From Delphinus delphis (lineage: Eukaryota > Chordata > Mammalia > Artiodactyla > Delphinidae): a stretch of DNA of 64,000 nt. The notes below the pieces were generated by a model that was given only the letters and a program-made list of their open reading frames with translations, did no database searches and was not told the DNA's origin. The translations under genes were made by a program, and so were the position numbers. The stretch lies in contig NC_082687.1 of NCBI RefSeq assembly GCF_949987515.2, positions 122,865,838-122,929,837 of the forward strand, in the 5' to 3' direction. Position 1 is the stretch's first letter, and every line of letters begins with the position of its first letter. Below, piece by piece: positions 25,707-35,764 of the stretch.

Positions 25707-26031
25707 TGGCTGCATTGGGTCTTCATTGCTGCACACAGGCTTTCTCTAGTTGAGGCGAGTGGGGGCTACTTTTCGTTGTGGTACGTGGGCTTCTCATTGT
25801 GGTGGCTTCTCTTGTTGTGGAGCTTGGGCTCTAGGCGCGTGGGCTTCAGTAGTTGTGGCACGTGGGCTCAGTAGTTGTGGCTTGTGGGCTCTAGAGCGCA
25901 GGCTCCGTAGTTGTGGTGCATGGGCTTAGTTGCTCTGCGGCATGTGGGATCTTCCCAGACCAGGGCTCGAACCCATGTCCCCTGCATTGGCAGGCAGGTT
26001 CTTAACCACTGTGCCACCAGGAAAGCCCAAG
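25664..26031 (-). mobile_element. CHR-type SINE (long subtype), antisense
   Basis: The head 'gggctttcctggtggcacag' lies at ~26031 in minus orientation. The tail is a (TTTA)n tract, 25667-25706, read as (TAAA)n on the element strand. A 12-bp target duplication TCCCAGCCATTT flanks it at 25652-25663 and 26032-26043. The middle contains a chain of imperfect ~23-bp units with 'agttgtggc' and 'gtgggct' words at ~25780-25930. Confidence 0.92.
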
Positions 26032-26882
26032 TCCCAGCCATTTTTGAGATAGCTCTTTCCACACCCTTGACTTCCTTACCATTATCTACCTGCTCTTCTT
26101 GTTCACGTTGTTCTGACGATATTGGCCACTTGATGTTCCTCAAACATGCAAAGGACACTTTCACTTCAGGACTTCCTCACTCGGCTCTTTCCTCTCCCTG
26201 GAATGATCTTCTATCAGATATACTTTTCTCTCTCTCCCTTTGTTTAGGACTTTATGAAAACATATCCTTCCTTCACTCCCTAACCTAGAGATCCAGCAAT
26301 CCCCTCAAAACTCCAAATCCCCTTTCTCTGCCTTAATTTTCCCATAAAACTTCCTTCTTTCTAACATACTACACAATTATATATTTTTTTGTTTTTTGTC
26401 TGTGTCCCCCACAAGGAAAAAGAAATATTCCATGAACACATGGATTTTTTTCATCACTTTATCTCCATGCTTAGAACCGTGCTTGGCAGGTAGTAGCCAT
26501 TCAATAAACATTAGGTGTGTGAGTTGTCTGATGGAGGAGATGGGTATTCAGATAAAAATGTGGCCCCGAGAGCACGTGCACCAAAGTGTTTATTTGACCA
26601 AGAGGCTTTGCTCAATTAAGCATTAATTAAAAAAGGAATGATCACCTCTTTTCTTTATTGTGTAAGTTGTTATTTTGTTTAATCTTCTCCATTATGAATG
26701 AGACAGGGCATGTGTTACAGGACACCTTGTTAGATTAGATGCTCCAAATATAGTTGTAGCCTGAGTTTCAAAGATATGAGTTCATGAAAGCTAAGCAGGT
26801 TAATAAAAGTTTATATCTAATTTTAACAAATGTCCTCCCACCTGATTTTGTGCTTTATGCGTCTTTATTCTGTTTATTTTAG

Positions 26883-27007
26883 ATGCCCTAGACTAGAAGG
26901 TGCTTGTACTCACAGTCCCTGCCAGCATGGTGGCACGTGTACGGATTACTGGTCGTGGCAGCAGTGTCATTGCAGAGAAGGACTGACTGGGAAATATTGT
27001 GAAAAAT
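26883..27007 (+). CDS. FAT4: FAT4 coding exon (likely exon 14): EGF module between the laminin-G domains
   Basis: The 125-nt exon (phase 2 in, phase 1 out) encodes one complete EGF module: CPRLEGACTHSPCQHGGTC, then QQCHCREGLTGKYCEK. Six cysteines are present. The acceptor is TTTATTTTAG. The donor AAT|GTATGC is non-ideal at -1 and +4, like that of the preceding exon. The Ser codon is split T|CT with 28677. Confidence 0.96.
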
Positions 27008-28676
27008 GTATGCAAGCTGTTTCATCTTCCACCAGAAATTATAATAACCATTAAAAGTATAAATATATGCACCCAAATATGTAATTGAAGTAAAAGAATT
27101 ATGTTTTGATTCTAAATATTGAAAATATTAAATGGGCAATAATTGGTAAAACACAGTGACATTTTTTAATTCATGTTTTAACCTGAGAAAGAGTGAAATC
27201 CTTTTAGAATTATTTACTAAATATGTCCTTCATTTCCATTTTATAAATATATCACTTAGTTATTTTTGTTTTACCTATAGGAATGCTAGACAATTTACAA
27301 AGCCAGGGGCTATATTCAGGCTTTGGCTTAATATTATCTGCACTTAGGGGATATTTCTCTGGTGAATATGTTGTATTTGGTTGAAAAGTATAATACTAAA
27401 CACTGAGTTCAAAACATGCAATGGCAATAAAATCTGTTATAGTTCAAGGTGATACTTAAATTTTAAATTGCAATTATTGGAATTGGCTTCGAATATTACT
27501 TTTTAAATTCTTTTATTAGTTATTTGTTTCGAAAGCCTAATTTTATTGTTATTAAGACATTAATGATGCTCAAGCCATCATTAGAACATGGCATTCTCTA
27601 ATTTCAAGTTGTATATCCCACTAACTAACCCTAATGGAGTCTCTTTTATAAAAATTGCTTTATTTTCAGATAAGTGGTTACTGCTTAAATCATTGCACTT
27701 ATCTGATCACTTTTTGAGTAGTCATTTGATTCTATTATAATATGAGAATGAATAGAAATTTATGATTAAATTACATATATACTATAATAAAAAAATCTTA
27801 GTAGCAGAGTATAATTGTGTTTATTTAGGATAAAATCAAAACATGGGAAAAGTACATTGTCACATGATATTTTTAAAAGTAATGAGTATTTAGTAGGTAG
27901 GAACCCAACTATATTTGGAAAATAAAATGTCACTCACTTGAGCAATGCCTGCAGTTTTTTCTTTTTAGTAGCGATATAATTCACATACTACAAAGTTTAC
28001 CTTCTTAAAATGTACCATTCATTGCTGAAGCCCTTTTGAGCTAATTTTCTTTATGTCCTTTCTTTAGCTCTATTAGCTATAACACACTTTTATACTTCAG
28101 AAGTGTGAACATTTTATCAGATTATGAAAAATTATAATTACATATGATGTTTATACATGATGACAAATTAAATTCAATGTGATTATTGCTACTAATAAAG
28201 TTACTTACAAATGTGAATGTTTGTACAATTCTTTGTTCAAATTTTCCATGTTAGAGGCTTTAAAGATTACAAATCATTATAACTGTGAAAACATATATGG
28301 ATTTATTAATTTTAGAAACACAGTGAAACTTATAATCAAATTCTTCAACTGTATATTTTTAACATGTGGCTATCTCTCGAGGTATTCATAATGTATGTAG
28401 CATGTATCAAATATTTTAATGAATATTTTCCAAATGAATAATTATCATAAAATGTTTTATATTTCATGGTTCTGAAATGGATTTAAGCATTTGAAATCAA
28501 CTTACACAATAATTCACAAGTGGGAATTATTTTTTCAGAGGAGGATTAAGGGACACTAATTCCAAAAACTTAATATTTTCATTGTTCTTTTTTTATAATA
28601 TTTTTGTCACCAAAGAAACTCTTTAAGAAATGCCTATTGGATGCATTCATGTTTCCCTTTATTCATTGGCTTTCAG
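27008..28676 (+). other. FAT4: FAT4 intron (exon 14 to 15), 1,669 bp
   Basis: The intron is AT-rich. The only element I can name is a short L1-like antisense piece at ~27965-28020 ('gcgatataattcacatacta', 'cttcttaaaatgtaccattc'). The acceptor tract is TTCATTGGCTTTCAG. Confidence 0.88.
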
Positions 28677-28894
28677 CTATTACTCCTGACACGGCCTTAT
28701 CATTAGAAGGCAAAGGGCGCTTGGACTACCACATGAGTCAGAATGAGAAGAGGGAGTATTTGTTGAGACAGAGCATCCGAGGTGCCATGTTGGAACCTTT
28801 TGGTGTGAACAGTCTGGAAGTAAAATTCAGGACAAGAAGCGAGAATGGCATTTTAATCCATATCCAAGAAAGCAGCAATTACACTACTGTGAAG
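28677..28894 (+). CDS. FAT4: FAT4 coding exon (likely exon 15): laminin-G 2 (first part)
   Basis: The 218-nt exon (phase 1 in, phase 0 out) begins SITPDTALSLEGKGRLDYHM and continues with MLEPFGVNSLEVKFRTRSEN and GILIHIQESSNYTTVK. These are the first strands of the second laminin-G domain. It ends AAG|GTAAGA, a good donor. Confidence 0.96.
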
Positions 28895-31800
28895 GTAAGA
28901 TAAAAGCTAATGGTGACTTCATTTGATTAGACCGCCTGCTGTGTCATGGTTTAAATCACTTCTCCCATAATTTCTATCCTTTTCTTCACAACCCATTAGA
29001 GTTCCGACTGAGGCTGGGCACTATTCCAATATCATCTATCTTAACTATTCCTCAGGCATTGGCCTGAGTAACAAAGAACTGAATGGTTTGGTTTCTAAAC
29101 ACTTTTGTTTAGAGTAGAGAGCACTGCTGTGTAGGCCAGCAAAGAAAGAATTTGTTGCAATCTATTTTGCCAGATAAAAATTTATATTGTTTTTACCCTA
29201 CTTTTAAACAAAGTGAAACAAAAAGATAGTATGTCTTTGAAATAGAAAATTATGTTTTTCCAAGAATTATTCCAAACATTGTTATGTATATATTAATTGG
29301 AATGATTAGAATAAAAAAATTTTGAAATTTTCTGGCTTTATTCTGGAACATATATTCAATTCACTATTCAGGTAAATCCTGTGAAATTAAATACCTTTGG
29401 AATTTATGGTAAGTAAAATTTCAGTTAACTCCTCCAAATAATTTCTAAATAAATATTTCTGAAACATTATATTTCACGATTGATTTATCATTAGGCTTTT
29501 ACACATTATTTTCCTCAGCTATGAATGAGATGCTAAACTAGTGAATCATTTCATTACATATGCATTTCCTGTCAGCTCTTAGCTTTCTTAATTTCTAAAA
29601 TGATTATTCTGCTTTCCTTCCCACAAATAAGACTTCATCTTTCAGACCATCATTTTTTTTAGTTTAGTTATATCAACTGCTTTTTTATTAATATCATTCA
29701 GTCTATTATAAATCTGCTGGTAATTTTTATATGAATTTTAGTTCATTCTTAAGAAAGCAAATCCAGATTTCCTGAATTATTTTCACTTTTAACTCAATAT
29801 TTTGAAAATTACTGAAAGCTTGGTTCATAAAGAAAAGAGCAATATGCATAGAAAATTACTAGGTTTAATTCACATAAAATGCTAAAAATAAAAACAGACA
29901 TTCACCTTTAAACTTCAGCTTATTTATTCTCAAAATTTCTCTCTGTCCCAGCCAACTCGGTTGTTATGTGGCCTGTACATAGCTTTAAATAGTATAAAAA
30001 ACAATCTTTTTAAAATTCTCATAATCCCCCTAGTCCAGCCATTCTCAGCTGGGGGTGACTTCACCACCCCTCCACAGGGGATATTTGGCAAAGCCTGGGA
30101 ACATTTTTATTGTCTTGGTTGTTGGGAGTGAGGAGGGTACTGCTGCCAACATCTAGTGGGTAGAAGTCAAATATGCTGCTAAACACCCTTCAGTGCTCAC
30201 CACAACACCCCACAAGAAAGAACCATCCAGTCTGAAATGTCAATGCTGAGGTTGAGAAACGCTGCCCTAATACAGTTGAAGAATATCTTCAGGTTATAAT
30301 TTTACCTCCATTGTTGAAACAAAGAGCCCAGATCCAGAATTAATAGAGTAACTGCTGCAAAACGAAACACCTAAGTCACTGTATAACGTTATTATTCGGT
30401 GTTTATGGTTTTCATTGAAAAGTGTATTGGAAGTAAAGAAAGTAAGGAAAGAAGTAGACCACCATATTCTACCAGAAACCTTTTTTATATTCATTGAGAG
30501 GCTTTGACATTGAGTCTGTGCGTTATCTGTTAGGCTGCTTCCAAGTCCTCGTGCCATTTAAATGACATATGAAATATTTCTGTATGCTACCTCTTTAAGC
30601 CAAGAGATACAAAAACAATGTGCTTGAAGAAATTGGAGACAGAATATTTTTCTTCCTCAAGGAAGAAGCTGAATGTCGACATCCGTTTTTGTTGCCATAA
30701 AATCTTGCATTTCCAACAGGACAGCAGCATGCAGCTTCTCCAGATTTCGTTGCATTGGTAGCAAGCACTTAGAAAGAGATTTCTTTTTTCCCTGAAGGGA
30801 AAATGAGTAAAAATAATGACTAATGCAGACCAAAATGCACATTTCTTTTGTATGAAAATTTTGAAAGGCGGTTTTTCGGAGACTCAGGGGTTTGGCAGGT
30901 ATAGTAAATAGATTAAAAAGAAACAGTGATTAAGAAGAACTGAACAGACAGGAAGAGAGTGACTTTTGTAAGTAAGCAAGTTACTTGGATGACAGGAATC
31001 CGATCTGCTTATCCAGGCGAGGAAGCAAGTTAGAATGGACTGTTACTTATCAGTTGGCTTATCAGTGACCAAGGCCCCTGGTTTTCCTCTGTCTTTTGGC
31101 TCAGTTTCTGACAGTTGCTTTTTCTCTCTCTCTCTCTTTTTTCCCCTTCTTTTATTTCTTTCTTTTTTAATTCAGATAAAAAAAGAAACTAAGGAGAGAA
31201 AATTTCAGAGAGGAAAACAAAAGAAAAGCATTCTTATGTATAACGACTTTTGAACTGTATTTAAATTGTTTCACAAATCTCTCTTCTCTCACGGCACATC
31301 GGGTATCTCCATATTTGGAAATGTAATAATGCCAGATGATGGGCTTTGTTTCTACTCCAAATCAATTCTGATTTTTGGTGTATTGTTTGTTTGTTTGTTT
31401 GTTTTTCTTTTGAAGTGAGGCCAGGTATGACGTACAGGGTTAGGATGATTCCGAGCTCTACAGAGTCAAAAATAAATAAGTGAGCAAATCAATCTATGAA
31501 TAAATAAAACCAAGCAAAAAATGAGCATGACGTTTCAAAAGTTAGGGTGGGTAGAAGAGTTAGGTAGAGTATTATTGGGGAGAAGGAGAACATGAAGAAT
31601 GTTGTAATGGAAACATATATTCTTATTCATCCTACTCCATGGCATGTTCCAAGGACCCTGTCATCAGAAATTGGTCGAATGAAAGGATGACATGGTGTGA
31701 TCAATTAGGAGAGAAACGCAGAGCTTGCGGAAGACTCTTCTCAAGGCTTCTTTCCAAAAAGGACGCTGCCTATAACCAAAGAGGAGTTGCTGTTTTCACT

Positions 31801-32916
31801 GTCTGTTTCATGAGACATTGCCCATTCGATGAAATGTTATTGTCATTTAACCACAGTTTTCTTTTTTTTTCCCCTGGGTTCAGTACTGGAATATATTACT
31901 ATCTGGAGAAACTGCTTTAATAAAATATTACATTATGAATAACTTATGTAAATGTGTTAGGCATATTTTCCATAAAGTAAAAATGAACTCATTTTTAATT
32001 CTACCAGATGTGTTTGTTGCATGTAGAAAAAGCATTTGATCTGAGTGACAAAATAAACGGATCCATCCTTTCATTCCCGTCATTTGATACGCAGTGCCAC
32101 TTTATCCCCCGGCCGAGGCACCGGCTCTGTCTGGCAGTAGTGATGGGATTATGCTCTTTTCATCCTGCCTTATAAATTATTTCATTTTCTAAGTGTCTAC
32201 TTAGAAAACTGGAAACTTGGGAGCTGGAAACTGGAGTAAGAGCATCCTGTTACCCAATGTTCTACTGGGCGAAGTAAAAGAAACCAAATATCCCTTAGAT
32301 AAATTTTAAAAGACAGCCAAAATAAAGACTTGTCCAGATGCCTCATTATTAAGAACTCTCCCTTTATTCATCATAGTGGTCATCTTAATAAATAATAAGC
32401 ATGATTTTTTAAGATAAAATTCCAGTGTGTAGTAGATGACAGGTAAAACAATTTCTTCATGTCTTCACTTTTCCAACTATGCTTCATTTATAGTTAATCA
32501 TTGATTTCTCATTTTGGATATAGTTTTAAAATTTTTTGATAGCTATGGGCCATTTACGAAACAATTTTTTTAAACTTGCAGTTGCCATTTTAATATAAGT
32601 ACTCATTAAAAGGTGTGATTTACCTATTTTAAAATTAGTATTCACCCTATTATTTATCTCAGTTGCGTTCTGGAAAATAAATCTATACATCTGGAAAAAT
32701 TAGTTATAAATATAAGAATATCTTGAAAACTGCTGAACCTATTATATGTGAAGGTATATGTTAACTACAATTGTAAAGGCATACTCTAACACAACCAGAC
32801 TCCTCAACTGTTCTCTCTGCTTTAAACTGATCAATGTTTTAAGGTTTCACAACACTTTTATTTTTATTCAAGCATACCATAGTTTAATTGTACACTACTT
32901 TTAATATATTTTACAG
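28895..32916 (+). other. FAT4: FAT4 intron (exon 15 to 16), 4,022 bp
   Basis: The intron contains a near-complete MER5A at 30036-30264. It also has a CT-rich run at ~31123-31178 ending in AG, and a (TTTG)n run at ~31384-31405. The rest is unassigned. The acceptor is ATATTTTACAG. Confidence 0.88.
30036..30264 (+). mobile_element. MER5A (non-autonomous hAT-Charlie DNA transposon)
   Basis: The ends read 'cagccattctcagctggggg' and 'gaggttgagaaacgctg', the MER5A terminal inverted repeats. Internal words 'ggggatatttggcaaagcct', 'acatctagtgggtagaagtc' and 'gctgctaaacacccttcagt' agree. An imperfect 8-bp duplication (ccctagtc / ccctaata) flanks it. Confidence 0.88.
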
Positions 32917-33178
32917 ATTAAGAATGGCAAAGTACATTTTACGTCAGATGCAGGAATTGCTGGGAAAGTGGAGAGAAATATTCCTGAAGTCTACGTTGCT
33001 GACGGCCACTGGCATACTTTTCTAATTGGAAAAAATGGAACAGCTACAGTATTGTCCATCGACAGAATTTATAACAGAGATATCATTCACCCTACTCAGG
33101 ATTTTGGTGGCCTCGATGTGCTCACTATATCTCTTGGAGGAATTCCTCCCAATCAAGCTCATCGAGATACTCAAACAG
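32917..33178 (+). CDS. FAT4: FAT4 coding exon (likely exon 16): laminin-G 2 (main part)
   Basis: The 262-nt exon (phase 0 in, phase 1 out) reads IKNGKVHFTSDAGIAGKVER, then VADGHWHTFLIGKNGTATVL, and TISLGGIPPNQAHRDTQT. The GHWH motif is the laminin-G counterpart of GHFH in domain 1. The donor is CAG|GTAAAT. The Gly codon is split G|GG with the final exon. Confidence 0.96.
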
Positions 33179-33394
33179 GTAAATGCTTGTGTTGAGTAGA
33201 GGCACAAAAGAAAGGTAAAATTGTTCCTCTAAAAGTAGTTGGATATCTGTTAATGTCCATTATGAATATTCTAAGACTATCATAACTACCTTTAGAAAGT
33301 TGGTAATAAATTATTGGTCATCACTTTCTTTAGGCATTTTCTACCAAGTTCATAACTCAGCCCAGGGTGTTTTGATCCTTTCTTTGTGTACCAA

Positions 33395-34640
33395 ATATTT
33401 ATTTATACATTCATTCATTTACTCATCCGTTTGTTCATTCACACAACATACAGCCCTGTAGGTACTTGGCATGAACTACAATGGTGGACTCTTTTCATAG
33501 AATACATGGTCCTGTAAGGAAGACAAACATCAATCAAATCATTACACAAGTAACTATATTATTTTAACCTATGATAAATGATGTGAGGAAGAATATAGAA
33601 TTCTAAGGGATTGCCAAAAACGTGGAGAAGGGGAAACTTCTCTGGAAATTGGCATTTGTACTTAAATCTGAACTATGAAGATGAGGATGAGAAAGTATGA
33701 AAGTTAATTTATATTGATGGGAACTAAAGGGAAAGAAGCAAATTAAGTCAGGATCACAGAACCCAGAATATTGGGGACTGATGTCACAGATGAAAGATGA
33801 AGTTGGAGAATAAAAGTTCTCCTAGACTATGTGGCAATTTTTATCTCATTCTTGGAACAATGGGAAGTTACTGAAAAATTAATCACAGAAGTATCAAAAT
33901 CAGATATACAGTGACATTAAAGATTTTTCCGGCTACACCATGGAAAATACATTGGAGAAGGACAAGAGGGGACTTGCATAAATTAGCTGGGAAGATATTG
34001 CAGTGATCTACGCAAAGTATTGTGTGAGCTTGGACTGGTTTGGTGGCACAGGAGTTTAAAAGTAGTGGATAAGGAAGAATATTTTAGGAATGAAAATGAG
34101 CCAAAGTGTTGATGCTTTTGGTAAAATTCAGGAAGGTTTCTGACATTCCAACTAATGGGTAGTGCCTCTAAGAGAGGAAACTGCAGAAGGGTGCAAAAAA
34201 TATATATATATCTATATCTATGGGGAACATCAAGATTTTGTTTGGAGCTTTCTGAGTTTGGAGCACCTTTGAGAAAGACCTTTGGGTAGATGGGTTAGAA
34301 ATCAGGAGTAGACCAGTTGGAAATACTTATTTAGGAGTTATGAGTGTCGAGCAGGTAACTGAAGTACTGGGCATGGATATGATAAGGAAATATGAGGGTG
34401 TAGAGTAAAAACAAAGCCCAGGGCCTTACCTTGAGTAATTCTAAGAGCCAATGGCTGTTTAGAGAATGAGACAGAAAGGGGACTAAGCCATAAAAAGAAA
34501 ACCAGGAGAGGAGGGACAAAAGCAGATGTCCCAGGAACTCATGGAAAAAGAGTGTATCAGGAATGGAAATGACACTAGGGTGGAATGATGCACCAAAGAA
34601 GAGGAAAATTTAAAAATGTGTTGCAGAGTAAAGGAGTCAA
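33395..34640 (-). repeat. L2 LINE relic, antisense
   Basis: It reads as the reverse complement of L2 in order. The 3' tail is 'catccgtttgttcattcaca'. Further in come 'acaatgggaagttactgaaa', 'agatattgcagtgatctacg', 'gagtagaccagttggaaata' and 'ctgggcatggatatgataag'. The inner coding relic reads 'aaaaccaggagaggagggac'. It is heavily diverged. Confidence 0.7.
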
Positions 34641-34944
34641 AGCATGAAAGTTAAAGCCTAGGTAATAATTAGTTCATATGTATTTAGCTTGTTTTAGAAT
34701 ACGGATGCTAATTCATTTGGATGTTGTAAGAAAATAAGCCAATGTAAATTATGCCCTTTTGTTAGTGTCAAGATATATTCTTGGGCTTTGTGACTGGAGC
34801 ATTAGCAATATTAGCACACAAATATTAGTGTAACAAAGTCTTTCTCAACTTTTTTTAAAATCATCTCCCTCTAAGGAACTGTGTTAGATCTTCTTTTCCA
34901 ACCCCTGCCATCACTACCGCATAAAATGTTAATTGAATGAGTAT

Positions 34945-35200
34945 ACTCCATTTTTTTATCGAAGTGTAATTAACTTACAATGTTCTATTAGTTTCAGGTA
35001 TACAGCAAAGTGATTCAGTTATATATATATATGTGTATATATACACATATACACACAGATATGCACATACAGATTCTTTTCCCTTATAGGTTATTACAAA
35101 ATATTGAGTCCCTGTGCTATACAGTAGGTCCTTGTTGGTTATCTATTTTACACATAGTAGTGTTTATATGTTAATCCCAACCTCCTGATTTATCCACATC
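34945..35200 (-). repeat. L1 3'-UTR fragment, antisense, with expanded TA/CA tract
   Basis: L1 words include 'gtttcaggtatacagcaaag', 'tgattcagttatatatat', 'taggttattacaaaatattg' and 'gctatacagtaggtccttgt'. An alternating TA/TG/CA tract at ~35019-35058 has expanded inside it. Confidence 0.82.
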
Positions 35201-35764
35201 TCCGCCCCCCATGTCCCTGCCACAAGTATACTCTATATCTGCCCTTTGGAGGCCCACAAGTCATGGTAATAGCTAAGATTTTTCTTTTACTCCTTAAGAA
35301 GCTATGTTCAACTCCCCCCTTGGGAGCAGTATCACCTCCACTGAGAGTGCAAGATCTAATGCTTGAAGCTATTGGCCTAATTTTGGTTCTTTTTAAGTAG
35401 TTTTAAAATAAAATTTATTTTTATGTATGTAATTCTTGGTACATAGACTCTAAAAATAAAACCAACAGATAATTAAAGGAGGGATAAAACGAAGACGCAG
35501 CCTGTTAGCGCCCTTCGTGAATGTTCAGAAAGAGCGGGATGCCAGCAATCTGCTCCACGTTCTGTTATGGAAATCTTACTCATCTTGCTAACTTCTGTTG
35601 TAATATGCACGGATTTATTGCCTTCGGACGGGGTGATGGCGCTGGGACTGTGGTGTCTAAACTCTCGTGATGTGATTGTGAAGCTTCTCTTCGGCAGATC
35701 TGTGCAGCCTGTTAGGCCTTTGGTTTTCCCTAAAACGCCTTACTGCTCCTTCTTGCCCCGGCAG

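Larger units (their letters stand above)
24400..26530 (+). repeat. L2 LINE relic, split by later insertions
   Basis: Segments in L2 order are recognisable. Around 24580-24720 lies decayed reverse-transcriptase-end sequence ('gctgatgactttgaaatg'). Around 24740-24960 follow 'tatccaacagcatacggaat', 'tttcaaacttaagtttaaaa', 'ccatctcaggtaataataac', 'tttgactcctctctttctga' and 'cattcaatccaccagcaaac'. The tail at 26140-26530 has 'cctctccctggaatgatctt', 'gtctgtgtcccccacaagga', 'gaaccgtgcttggcaggtag' and 'cattcaataaacatt'. The L1 fragment at 25006 and the SINE at 25664 interrupt it. Confidence 0.75.
23570..26882 (+). other. FAT4: FAT4 intron (exon 13 to 14), 3,313 bp, mostly an L2 relic with nested insertions
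   Basis: The intron runs from GTATGG to GTTTATTTTAG. Most of it is an old plus-strand L2, split by a 3' fragment of a younger L1 and by an antisense SINE. A MIR-like fragment ('aacctggcacatagtaatat') lies near 23780-23865. The last 350 bases are unassigned. Confidence 0.9.
33179..35764 (+). other. FAT4: FAT4 intron (exon 16 to 17), 2,586 bp
   Basis: It holds an antisense L2 relic (33395-34640) and an antisense L1 3'-end fragment (34945-35200) that contains a 24-bp palindrome. The final ~250 bases become GC-richer toward the TTCTTGCCCCGGCAG acceptor. Confidence 0.9.

Noticed and set aside
31120..31253. Cryptic exon after a strong pyrimidine tract ending in AG
   Set aside because: The sequence after the AG is A-rich, with no FAT4 similarity and no good donor nearby. 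FAT4 joins perfectly across this intron without it.
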